Made by a program: the position numbers and the translations under genes. Below, in pieces: positions 26,720-37,728 of a stretch of 64,000 nt of DNA. The notes below the pieces were generated by a model. It saw only the letters and a list, made by a program, of their open reading frames with translations, did no database searches and was not told the origin of the DNA. Within the stretch, counting starts at the first letter, position 1; every line of letters begins with the position of its first letter. This stretch comes from Stenotrophomonas sp. ESTM1D_MKCIP4_1 (GTDB taxonomy: Bacteria > Pseudomonadota > Gammaproteobacteria > Xanthomonadales > Xanthomonadaceae): the NCBI RefSeq assembly GCF_003086895.1, contig NZ_CP026004.1, forward strand, positions 1,958,731-2,022,730, given 5' to 3'.

Positions 26720-27481
26720 TCAGTCCCTGACCAGCCCGCCATCGACCACCAGATTCTGCCCGGTTACCGCGCGTGCCCATGGGCTGGCGAAGAACAGCGT
26801 GGCATCGGCAAACTCGGCCGGCGTGGTCACGCTGCGTAGTGGCGTGTTGGCGGCGATGTAGTCGAACACCGCTTCGGGCGTGGCCGCGCTGGCGTCGGTG
26901 CTGCGCAGCAGGCCGCCGGACAGCATGTTCACCGTGATGCCGTGCGGGCCGAGGTCGCCGGCCAGGGTGCGGGTCAACGAGAGCAGGGCGGCTTTGGCGG
27001 CGGTGTAATCGTGGTAGGGCACCACCGGGTTCTGGAACAGGTTGGTGCCGATGTTGATGATCCGGCCGAAGCGCTGCGCCTGCATGCGGGGCAGGGCCGC
27101 CTGCACGGTATTCAGTGCGCCGCGCACGCTGCCCTCGAACTGCGCCTGGAACGCCGGCCAGCCGATGTCGCCGGCTTTGTCGCGTGCATCGCCGTTGAAG
27201 GAGAACGCGGCCAACGCGTTGTTGACCACGGTGGTCACGCTTTGGCCGAAATGCGCCTGTGCGTGCTGCAGCAGCGCCTCGACCTGGTCGCGATCGGTGA
27301 CATCGGCCTGCAGGGCCACGGCCTGTCCACCCAGCTCCCGTGCCAGTGCCCGCGCGGGCGTCTCGCTGCGCTGGTAGTTGATGACCACGCGCGCGCCCTG
27401 TGCGGCGAATGCGCGGGCGATATGCGTGCCCAGGCCGCGTCCTGCGCCGGTAACCAGGACCAGTTGTTCGCTGATCTGCAT
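26720..27481 (-). CDS. SDR-family oxidoreductase (FabG-like)
   Basis: A 253-residue short-chain dehydrogenase. The cofactor loop is TGAGRGLGTHIA near residue 11. YQRS after beta-2 suggests NADP use. The active site has HDYTAAK with tyrosine and lysine in normal spacing, but the usual catalytic serine position reads INIGTNLFQN, a threonine in place of serine. ITVNMLSGGLLR in the last third is the usual region after the active site. I choose the ATG at 27481 (MQISEQLVLV). It is divergent from dapB. The substrate is unknown. Confidence 0.8.
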   Translation of the reverse strand: MQISEQLVLVTGAGRGLGTHIARAFAAQGARVVINYQRSETPARALARELGGQAVALQADVTDRDQVEALLQHAQAHFGQSVTTVVNNALAAFSFNGDARDKAGDIGWPAFQAQFEGSVRGALNTVQAALPRMQAQRFGRIINIGTNLFQNPVVPYHDYTAAKAALLSLTRTLAGDLGPHGITVNMLSGGLLRSTDASAATPEAVFDYIAANTPLRSVTTPAEFADATLFFASPWARAVTGQNLVVDGGLVRD

Positions 27482-27571
27482 GATGGGAATGCGTTCCATT
27501 GCCTGAAAGGGCATGCAGCGTAGCAGCGTTGGTGCTTGCCCGATCCACCACGCTGCCGCTAGCCTGCGTGC

Positions 27572-28303
27572 ATGAACCAGACTCCCCTGCGATTGCTCAT
27601 CCACGGCGCTTCCGGGCGCATGGGCCAGGCCCTGCTGCGCCTGGCCGCCGAACACCCCGAATCCCTGCAGGTCGTGGCTGCGGTGACCGGCCGCGCGCCC
27701 GCCCAGCGCGTGATCGACGGCGTGCCGTACTTTGCCGCCAGCGAGCTGGCAGGTGTGCCGGACTTCGATGTGGCGATCGACTTCAGCCTGCCCGAGGGTT
27801 TCGACCCGATGCTGGCGCTGTGCGTGGAGCGTGGCGCCGGCCTGGTGTCCGGCACGACCGGGATCTCTACGGTGCAGCGCCAGGCGCTGGAGGCTGCTGC
27901 GGCGGCGATCCCGCTGGTCTGGGCCTCCAACTTCAGTCTCGGCGTCGCCGTGCTGGACGAACTGGTGGAACGCGCTGCGCAGGCGCTGGCCGGCTGGGAC
28001 TGTGATGTGGTCGAGTCGCACCATACGCAGAAGAAGGACGCGCCCTCGGGCACCGCGCTGACCCTGGGCGCGGCCGCACAGCGGGGCGGGGCGGAGCCGC
28101 ACTACGCCAGCCTGCGCGCCGGTGACATCGTCGGCGAGCATCTGGTGCAGTTCACGGGGCTGGGCGAGCGCATCGAGCTGGTGCACCGCGCGACCAACCG
28201 CGACATCTTCGCCCGTGGCGCGCTGTTTGCCGCGCGTCAGCTGCAGGCCCGCGCGGCCGGCAGCTACCGGGTGCGCGATCTGCTTGACGGCCCGCGGGGC
28301 TGA
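27572..28303 (+). CDS. dapB: 4-hydroxy-tetrahydrodipicolinate reductase
   Basis: A 243-residue enzyme of lysine and diaminopimelate synthesis. IHGASGRMGQALLR is the NAD(P)H-binding loop, FSLPEGF and SGTTGIS lie in the cofactor domain, and SHHTQKKDAPSGTAL is the DapB signature with the catalytic histidine pair and lysine. The protein is somewhat shorter than E. coli DapB (273). It stands alone on the plus strand, divergent from an SDR gene, and is followed by a dyad repeat and the carA leader. Confidence 0.93.
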   Translation: MNQTPLRLLIHGASGRMGQALLRLAAEHPESLQVVAAVTGRAPAQRVIDGVPYFAASELAGVPDFDVAIDFSLPEGFDPMLALCVERGAGLVSGTTGISTVQRQALEAAAAAIPLVWASNFSLGVAVLDELVERAAQALAGWDCDVVESHHTQKKDAPSGTALTLGAAAQRGGAEPHYASLRAGDIVGEHLVQFTGLGERIELVHRATNRDIFARGALFAARQLQARAAGSYRVRDLLDGPRG

Positions 28304-28310
28304 ATCGCCC

Positions 28311-28403
28311 GGGGTCGGATCCCTTTCCAGCGGAAAGGGCTCTGACCCCCTCTGCGGGCATCCGGGGTCAGAGCCTTTCCCGTCCGGGAAAGGATCCGAC
28401 CCC
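28311..28403. repeat. Inverted pair of GGGGTCGGATCC-type hairpin units
   Basis: Unit 28311-28349 runs from GGGGTCGGATCC to CTCTGACCCC, and unit 28364-28403 is an inverted copy running from GGGGTCAGAG to GGATCCGACCCC. Each unit has its own inner CTTTCC/GGAAAG pairing. A third unit is at 34550-34589. In the dapB-carA gap the 93-base dyad could act as a bidirectional terminator. The rest of 28304-28632 holds the carA promoter/leader. Confidence 0.75.
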
Positions 28404-28499
28404 GGGCGAGGGCGCCGCATACGCCGCCGGATTGAAATGAATACGCAATCGCCTGTTCATAAAGCGATATAACCGCTGGCGCGAGCGCGCCGGCAGCGC

Positions 28500-28505
28500 T
28501 ACAAT
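28500..28505 (+). promoter_or_regulatory. carA: Candidate carA promoter -10
   Basis: TACAAT, 20 bases upstream of a leader hairpin and 128 bases upstream of the chosen carA start. The -35 position is GC-rich and weak, so an activator or a non-standard sigma contact may be needed. Confidence 0.4.
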
Positions 28506-28524
28506 TCGCACTCGCCGAATCACG

Positions 28525-28564
28525 AAAGCCGGACCGGTCCCAGACCGTACGTCCGCGCTTTTTT
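28525..28564 (+). terminator. Intrinsic terminator in the carA leader (attenuator candidate)
   Basis: AAAGCCGGAC (28525-28534) pairs with GTCCG-c-GCTTT (28551-28561), with an inner CGGT/ACCG stem (28535-28538 and 28544-28547), and is followed by a run of six T. It stands between a likely promoter and the carA start, so read-through must be controlled. No leader peptide with a telling codon run is obvious. Confidence 0.55.
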
Positions 28565-28632
28565 GCAACCGGATTTCCGTGAAGCGCAGGCGTGACTTCG
28601 GCAGCCCCCTCGGTAGCCAAAGTGAGATTTCC

Positions 28633-29760
28633 GTGACCCAAGCCGCAATCCTCGTCCTCGAAGACGGCACCGTATTCGAGGGCGAATCCGTAGGCGCGCC
28701 CGGCCTGTCCGTCGGTGAGGTGGTGTTCAACACCGCCATGACCGGTTACCAGGAAGTGTTGACCGACCCGTCCTACGCCCGGCAGATGGTCACGCTGACC
28801 TATCCGCACATCGGCAACACCGGCATGACCGACCAGGACAACGAAGCGTCCAAGGTGTGGTCGGCCGGGCTGATCGTGCGCGACGTGCCGCGCCGTCCCA
28901 GCAACTGGCGCAGCCAGGTGTCGCTGCAGGACTGGCTGATCCAGCGTGGCGTGGTCGCCATCGCCGGCATCGACACCCGCAAGCTGACCCGCATCCTGCG
29001 CGAGAAGGGCGCGCAGAACGGTGCGCTGATGGCTGGCGACATCGACGTGGAAAAGGCACTGGAAGCCGCCCGCAAGTTCCCGGGCCTGAAGGGCATGGAT
29101 CTGGCCAAGGTCGTCACTACCGAGAAGACCTACACCTGGACCGAAGGCCAGCTGGACCTGGACGCCAACGCGTTCGTCAGCGTGCCGGCGAAGTTCAAGG
29201 TCGTGGCCTACGATTTCGGCGTGAAGACCAACATCCTGCGCATGCTGGCCGAGCGCGGCTGCGAAGTGACCGTGGTGCCGGCGCAGACCCCGGCTGCGGA
29301 AGTGCTGGCACTGAAGCCGGACGGCGTGTTCCTGTCCAACGGCCCGGGTGACCCGGAACCGTGCGACTACGCCATCGAAGCGATCAAGACCTTCATCGAC
29401 GTGAAGATCCCGACCTTCGGCATCTGCCTGGGCCACCAGCTGCTGGGCCTGGCCTCGGGCGCGAAGACCATGAAGATGGGTCACGGCCACCACGGTGCCA
29501 ACCACCCGGTGCAGGACCTGGACAATGGCCGGGTGATGATCACCTCGCAGAACCACGGTTTCGCGGTCGATGAATCGACCCTGCCGTCCACCCTGCGCGT
29601 GACCCACCGTTCGCTGTTCGACGGCACCAACCAGGGCATCGCGCGCACCGATGTGCCGGCCTTCTCGTTCCAGGGCCACCCGGAAGCGTCGCCCGGCCCG
29701 ACCGACGTCGGCCCGCTGTTCGACCGCTTCGTGGCCCTGATGGAACAGAGCAAGGCGTGA
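28633..29760 (+). CDS. carA: Carbamoyl-phosphate synthase small subunit
   Basis: A 375-residue glutaminase subunit that supplies ammonia to CarB for arginine and pyrimidine synthesis. The N-terminal CPSase domain is followed by the class I amidotransferase domain. [15 protein letters not shown] holds the nucleophile cysteine, and GHPEASPGP the catalytic histidine and glutamate. I choose the GTG at 28633 (reads [11 protein letters not shown] next), which gives the family's usual N-terminus. A GTG at 28579 would add 18 unrelated residues. Both candidate starts follow the same GATTTCCGTGA sequence. A leader terminator precedes it. Confidence 0.95.
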   Translation: MTQAAILVLEDGTVFEGESVGAPGLSVGEVVFNTAMTGYQEVLTDPSYARQMVTLTYPHIGNTGMTDQDNEASKVWSAGLIVRDVPRRPSNWRSQVSLQDWLIQRGVVAIAGIDTRKLTRILREKGAQNGALMAGDIDVEKALEAARKFPGLKGMDLAKVVTTEKTYTWTEGQLDLDANAFVSVPAKFKVVAYDFGVKTNILRMLAERGCEVTVVPAQTPAAEVLALKPDGVFLSNGPGDPEPCDYAIEAIKTFIDVKIPTFGICLGHQLLGLASGAKTMKMGHGHHGANHPVQDLDNGRVMITSQNHGFAVDESTLPSTLRVTHRSLFDGTNQGIARTDVPAFSFQGHPEASPGPTDVGPLFDRFVALMEQSKA

Positions 29761-29909
29761 TCAGTACGCCGCCGGCCTGCCGGTGGCGTCGCGATGGACC
29801 GTAAGCCCCCGCATCGCTGCTGCCTCCGGCGCGGCGCTGCGGATCAAGATTCCTGATCGACAGCGTGCGATCACTCCCCTTGTCACGCTGTACTGACTTA
29901 GAGAAGAAA

Positions 29910-33148
<3,239 letters not shown>

Positions 33149-33152
<4 letters not shown>

Positions 33153-33625
33153 GAGCCCCCATCACCCTGAAGGGTGCGCAGAAGCTGCGTGACGAACTGG
33201 ATCACCTGAAGTCGGTCAAGCGGCCCAAGGTGATCGCTGCGATCGCCGAAGCGCGTGAGCACGGTGACCTGAAGGAAAACGCCGAGTACCACGCCGCGCG
33301 CGAAGAGCAGGGCTTCATCGAAGGCCGCATCAAGCAGCTGGAAGGCGAACTGTCGCACGCTGAAATCATCGACGTGAGCAAGCTCAATGCCGGCTCCAAG
33401 GTGGTGTTCGGCGCCAGCGTGACCCTGGCGGACGTGGAAACCGACGAAGAGAAGAAGTACCAGATCGTCGGAGACCTGGAAGCGGACATCAAGCTGGGCC
33501 TGATCGCCATTTCCTCGCCGGTGGCCCGCGCGATGATCGGCAAGCTGGAAGGTGATTCGATCGTGATCGACGCCCCGGCCGGCCAGCGCGAGTACGAGAT
33601 CGTCAGCGTCAGCTACGTGGACTGA
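33149..33625 (+). CDS. greA: Transcription elongation factor GreA
   Basis: A 158-residue cleavage factor that rescues backtracked RNA polymerase. The N-terminal coiled coil (about 1-75) carries the acidic tip [17 protein letters not shown], whose aspartate and glutamate act at the polymerase active site. The C-terminal FKBP-like domain ends with [10 protein letters not shown]. The ATG overlaps the carB stop, and AAGGAG lies about seven bases upstream. Confidence 0.96.
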
Positions 33626-33629
33626 CCGG

Positions 33630-34547
33630 GTGGCAACGGCGACCCTGTTGTTGCCGGCACGCAGCCGCTTTGCGGCGGCTGCATTGCCAGACGAGGTGGC
33701 GCGTGCCCTGGGCCGCGCCACTGCGGTACAGCTGGACGCGGGCGAACGCGCCCAGCTGCAGCGTCATTTCACGGTGGCGGCGTCGCACTGGCCGGTCGCC
33801 GCATTGACCCGCCAGCGTGACGTCGGCGATGCCGCAGGCGCGTGCTGGCTGCGGGCCGACCCGGCCTGCATGGTGCCGGATATGCACGGCGCACGGATGA
33901 TGGGCCATGGCGAGACCCTGCGGCCGACGCTGGCCGACAGCCTGGCGCTGCTGCCGGTGCTGCAGCCGTTGTTCGCCGAAGCGGGTTTCGTGCTGGATGC
34001 GCCGGACCCCGCGCGCTGGTACCTGCGCCTGCCGATCGACATCGAGCTGCCGGTCTTCGACAGCCCCGACGAAGTGCTGGGCGATGATCTGTTCTCGCAC
34101 CTGCCGGAAGGTGAGGGTGGCCGCCGCTGGCGGGCGCTGATGACCGAAGCGCAGGTGCTGCTGCACAACCATTCCTGGAACCAGCAGCGCGCCGCGCAGG
34201 GCCAGCAGCCGATCAATTCGCTGTGGTTCTGGGGCGGCGGCGTCATGCCGGTGTCGGTGACCACCCCGCACGTGCAGGTGCGCAGCCGCGATGCCCTGCT
34301 GCAGGGCCTGGCCTTGGCCGCGGGTGTTTCGGTGGATGGCGAACAGGCCGTCGACGCCCTGGTCGACCTGCGCCAGCTGCGCTCGCTGCAGCAGCTGGGC
34401 AACGATGCCATCCGTCCGCTGCTGGCTGCCCTGCAGCGCGGTGAACTGCAGCGCCTCGTGCTGGATTTCGAGGACGGCCTGCAGTTCCAGCTGGACAAGC
34501 GCCAGCGCTGGCAGTTCTGGAAGAAGCCACGCCAGCTGCATGATTGA
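33630..34547 (+). CDS. Conserved hypothetical (COG4255-like, phosphoglycerate-mutase-like annotation)
   Basis: A 305-residue soluble protein starting with GTG at 33630, five bases after greA. Conserved-looking blocks are CWLRADPACMVPDMHGARMM near residue 72, VLLHNHSWNQQRA near 175, and NSLWFWGGG near 198. Proteins with this NSLWFWGGG motif are common between greA and recJ in Xanthomonadaceae and have been named phosphoglycerate mutase or its regulator, but no catalytic motif of such an enzyme is visible. I cannot assign a function. Tight spacing suggests co-expression with greA. Confidence 0.6.
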   Translation: MATATLLLPARSRFAAAALPDEVARALGRATAVQLDAGERAQLQRHFTVAASHWPVAALTRQRDVGDAAGACWLRADPACMVPDMHGARMMGHGETLRPTLADSLALLPVLQPLFAEAGFVLDAPDPARWYLRLPIDIELPVFDSPDEVLGDDLFSHLPEGEGGRRWRALMTEAQVLLHNHSWNQQRAAQGQQPINSLWFWGGGVMPVSVTTPHVQVRSRDALLQGLALAAGVSVDGEQAVDALVDLRQLRSLQQLGNDAIRPLLAALQRGELQRLVLDFEDGLQFQLDKRQRWQFWKKPRQLHD

Positions 34548-34549
34548 GC

Positions 34550-34589
34550 GGGGTCGGATCCGTTTTCCCCGGGAAACGGCTCTGACCCC
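34550..34589. repeat. GGGGTCGGATCC-type hairpin unit (third copy)
   Basis: Runs from GGGGTCGGATCC to CTCTGACCCC with inner GTTTTCCCC/GGGAAAC pairing. The same family forms the dyad at 28311-28403. It starts two bases after the stop of the upstream gene and lies before recJ. Confidence 0.7.
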
Positions 34590-34635
34590 CGTCTCCGGCC
34601 CCGCGTTATCATGGTCACGTCTTCCGCAACCGGCG

Positions 34636-36399
34636 ATGCCGATGTCCCTTGCCGCCGATGCTGCGCTGCCCGTGTCCGACGTTCCGATGATCCGCCGCCG
34701 CGAGCCGGTGCTGCCGGGCCCGTGGCCGGATGACACGCTGCCGCTGCTGGCCCGCCTGTATGCAAGCCGTGGCGCCACCACGCCGGATCTGGCGCTGCCT
34801 CGGCTGGGCAACCTGCATGCGCCGGAACTGCTGACCGGCATGGACGCGGCGGTTGCGCTGCTGGTGGAGGCCATCGCCAACGACAAGCGCATCCTGGTGG
34901 TGGGCGATTTCGATTGCGATGGCGCCACCGCCTGTGCGGTCGGCGTGCGGGGCCTGCGCATGCTCGGCGCGCGCCACGTGTTCCATGCCGTGCCCAACCG
35001 CATGGTGCACGGCTACGGCCTGTCGCCCTCGCTGGTGGAAGAACTGGTTGAACTGCAGCCCGATCTGCTGGTGACCGTCGACCACGGCATTGCCTGCCAT
35101 GCCGGTGTCAACGCAGCCAAGGCGCGTGGCTGGCAGGTGCTGGTGACCGACCACCATCTGCCGGGGCCGCAACTGCCGCCGGCCGATGTCATCGTCGATC
35201 CCAACCTGGAAGGCGACGATTTCCCCAGCAAATCGCTGGCGGGTGTCGGCGTCATCTTCTACGTGCTGATGGCCCTGCGCCGGCAGATGCGCGAAGCCGG
35301 TGTGTTTGCCGATGGCAAAGGGCCGGACCTGACCACGCTGCTGGACCTGGTGGCGGTGGGCACCGTGGCCGATCTGGTGGCGCTGGATGCGAACAACCGC
35401 GCCCTGGTCAGCGCCGGCCTGCGCCGCCTTCGCGCAGGGCAGGGCTGCGTCGGGCTCAAGGCGCTGATCGAAGCCAGTGGCCGCGAGAGCGCACGATTGA
35501 CGGCCACCGACATCGGTTTCGCGCTTGGCCCACGCTTGAACGCCGCCGGCCGTCTGGAAGACATGGCACTGGGCATTGCCCTGTTGCTGACCGAAGACCC
35601 GCGTCAGGCGCGCGACATCGCCCAGACCCTGGAACAGATCAACGCCGAGCGCCGTGCGGTACAGCAATCGATGACCGATGATGCCGAGCAGGCCCTGTCG
35701 CGCGTGGTGCTGCAGACCGATGGCCAGCGCCCGGTGGCCGCCTGCCTGTTCGATGCCGAGTGGCACCCCGGCGTGGTCGGTCTGGTGGCATCGAAGATGA
35801 AGGACCGCCTGCATCGCCCGGTGATCGCCTTCGCACCTGCCGAACCGGGTGCGGACACACTGCGCGGTTCCGCCCGTTCCATTCCCGGCCTGCATATCCG
35901 TGATGCCCTGGCGCTGGTCGATGCACGCCATCCCGGCCTGGTCGAACGCTTCGGTGGCCACGCCATGGCGGCCGGGCTCAGCATGCGCCTGGAGCACCTG
36001 CCAGCATTCGAGGCGGCCTTCGCCGCCATCGTGCAGGAGGTGCTGGATCCGGCTGCGTTGCAGCAGCAGGTTCTCAGCGACGGAGAGCTGGCCGCGCACG
36101 AACTCGACCATCGCCACGCCGATGCCCTGCGCCTGGCCGGTCCGTGGGGGCAGGGCTTCCCTGAGCCGTTGTTCGACGGCCATTTTGAAGTGGCCAACTG
36201 GCGTGTGCTGAAAGAGCGCCACCTCAAGCTCGAACTGCGTCTGCCCGGCGTGCCGGGCACCCTCAATGCGATCCATTTCAGTGGCTGGCACGGCAATGCG
36301 CCGGGCCGCCACGTGCATCTGGCGTACCGCCTGGCCTGCGATGACTATCGTGGTGGTTCGGCCATCCAGCTCATCATCGAGCACTGCCTGCCGGCCTGA
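34636..36399 (+). CDS. recJ: Single-stranded-DNA-specific exonuclease RecJ
   Basis: A 587-residue 5'-3' exonuclease used in mismatch and recombination repair. The DHH phosphoesterase motifs are VVGDFDCDGATA (motif I), VTVDHGIACHAG and VTDHHLPGP (DHH), with GTVADLV later. The DHHA1 domain has RFGGHAMAAGLSM near residue 440, and the C-terminal OB domain ends IQLIIEHCLPA. ATG at 34636 is chosen; a second ATG lies two codons later. It is the last gene of the plus-strand car-gre-rec run and is convergent with the DUF1176 gene. Confidence 0.94.
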   Translation: MPMSLAADAALPVSDVPMIRRREPVLPGPWPDDTLPLLARLYASRGATTPDLALPRLGNLHAPELLTGMDAAVALLVEAIANDKRILVVGDFDCDGATACAVGVRGLRMLGARHVFHAVPNRMVHGYGLSPSLVEELVELQPDLLVTVDHGIACHAGVNAAKARGWQVLVTDHHLPGPQLPPADVIVDPNLEGDDFPSKSLAGVGVIFYVLMALRRQMREAGVFADGKGPDLTTLLDLVAVGTVADLVALDANNRALVSAGLRRLRAGQGCVGLKALIEASGRESARLTATDIGFALGPRLNAAGRLEDMALGIALLLTEDPRQARDIAQTLEQINAERRAVQQSMTDDAEQALSRVVLQTDGQRPVAACLFDAEWHPGVVGLVASKMKDRLHRPVIAFAPAEPGADTLRGSARSIPGLHIRDALALVDARHPGLVERFGGHAMAAGLSMRLEHLPAFEAAFAAIVQEVLDPAALQQQVLSDGELAAHELDHRHADALRLAGPWGQGFPEPLFDGHFEVANWRVLKERHLKLELRLPGVPGTLNAIHFSGWHGNAPGRHVHLAYRLACDDYRGGSAIQLIIEHCLPA

Positions 36400-36452
36400 C
36401 CCTGGCGCCCGGCCCGTGCCGGTGCACAGGCCGCAGCGCTCCGCTCAAGCGC

Positions 36453-37508
36453 TCAGGGCTGGACCTTGCTGACCACGGTGGGCATCTCCCAGGCCCCGCC
36501 GGCGGCCACCAGACGGCACAGGCCGGAGGTCGCTTCGCCGGTTTTGACGAAGCGCTTGCCGTCCCAGGTCCAGTCCGACGTGTGCCAGCAGTCTCCCAGG
36601 CCGCGACCCTTGTGGGCGGCATTGATGACCGCGCCATCGTTGTCGCTGCCGGATGTGGTGACCAGCACCGGCTTGAACGGTGCCTTGTCGTTGGCCACCC
36701 AGAAGCCGTAGCCCTCGTTGTAGGCGGCGCGCCAGCACAGCGTAGAGACCAGCACCTTGTCGCTGGACAGGCGGGTGATGGTCAGCTCCTCCGGCCCGTC
36801 GATCATCGGGTCACCTTCGGGGCTGATCGCCGAACAATCATCGGCGGGCGTGACCGCGCGCAGCGCCGTGCGCAGGGCAGCGGCCTGGGTCTGTGCCAGC
36901 GCGGTGTCGGCCGCACGCGTGGCCGGCAGTTTCGCCGGCGTCACCACCGGTGCCGGCAGGGCTGGCAGCACCTTGTCCTCGCTGCCGGTGCCCTTGCGTA
37001 CCAATGCGCCGGGTGTGCCAAGGCGGCCCTGGAACTCATCCATCTTCAGCAGTACCGCCGACGCGCCACTGTCGGACAGGGTCCAGCGCTGGCGGCCGCC
37101 GCCGGCCACCACTTCGATGCGGCTGGTGCGGGTGAGGGCGGCGAGCAGCGCATCGGTCTGGGCCGCAGTCAGCGCCCCAGTGCCATCCTGCAACGCCAGT
37201 CGGCCCAGGTCGGTGCCATTGATCTGCAGATGGGCCGTGGCCTGCGCCGCAAGCTTCGGCGCGTCCTCATCGTACTGGCCCAGCATCAGCTGGCCCTGCA
37301 CGCGCTGGCCCGGGCCGGCCGCGCGGGTCAACAGCACCGACACCGCCGGGCCGTCCGCTTCATCGGATTGGTAACCCGCCGCACGGCAGGTCCGCGTGTT
37401 GTCGCAGGACAGGGTCCAGTCGTTGTGGGTGAACGGAAAAGGCGCGGTCGAGGCAGCAGCGGCAGGCAACGAAGCCGCCATCAGCACAGACAGGAACAAC
37501 GGGCGCAT
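36453..37508 (-). CDS. DUF1176 exported protein
   Basis: A 351-residue protein with a signal peptide (LFLSVLMAASLPAAAAS). FTHNDWTLSCDNTRTCRAAGY near the N-terminus is the DUF1176 signature with two cysteines. Later cysteines in DDCSAIS, TLCWRAAYN, DCWHTSDW and GLCRLVAAGG suggest disulphides. I choose the second of two close ATGs (37508) because AAGG lies six bases before it. It is periplasmic by inference; the function of the family is not known. Confidence 0.82.
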   Translation of the reverse strand: MRPLFLSVLMAASLPAAAASTAPFPFTHNDWTLSCDNTRTCRAAGYQSDEADGPAVSVLLTRAAGPGQRVQGQLMLGQYDEDAPKLAAQATAHLQINGTDLGRLALQDGTGALTAAQTDALLAALTRTSRIEVVAGGGRQRWTLSDSGASAVLLKMDEFQGRLGTPGALVRKGTGSEDKVLPALPAPVVTPAKLPATRAADTALAQTQAAALRTALRAVTPADDCSAISPEGDPMIDGPEELTITRLSSDKVLVSTLCWRAAYNEGYGFWVANDKAPFKPVLVTTSGSDNDGAVINAAHKGRGLGDCWHTSDWTWDGKRFVKTGEATSGLCRLVAAGGAWEMPTVVSKVQP

Positions 37509-37728
37509 GCACATCCTTATGGGGGAAATCCGGCCGCTATGGTGCCGCTCACGTGCAGCGCTGACCAGCCATGCGGCTACCCGATATGTGTGACGTGATG
37601 CACACTCCTGCGGAAAACCTTAATGAATTCATCTCGTTATCTGGCGCTATCACCGTCAAAAAGCTGGCGCGTGTCACGTCTGGATGGCACAGTCGGCCCA
37701 CGACCAACATGGGACGACGGAACGCCCG

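Noticed and set aside
28579..28632. Upstream GTG start for carA
   Set aside because: It adds 18 residues unlike the carbamoyl-phosphate synthase family; the GTG at 28633 gives the expected N-terminus.
37684..37728. Upstream ATG start for vgrG
   Set aside because: No ribosome-binding site is seen and the extra 15 residues are not VgrG-like.
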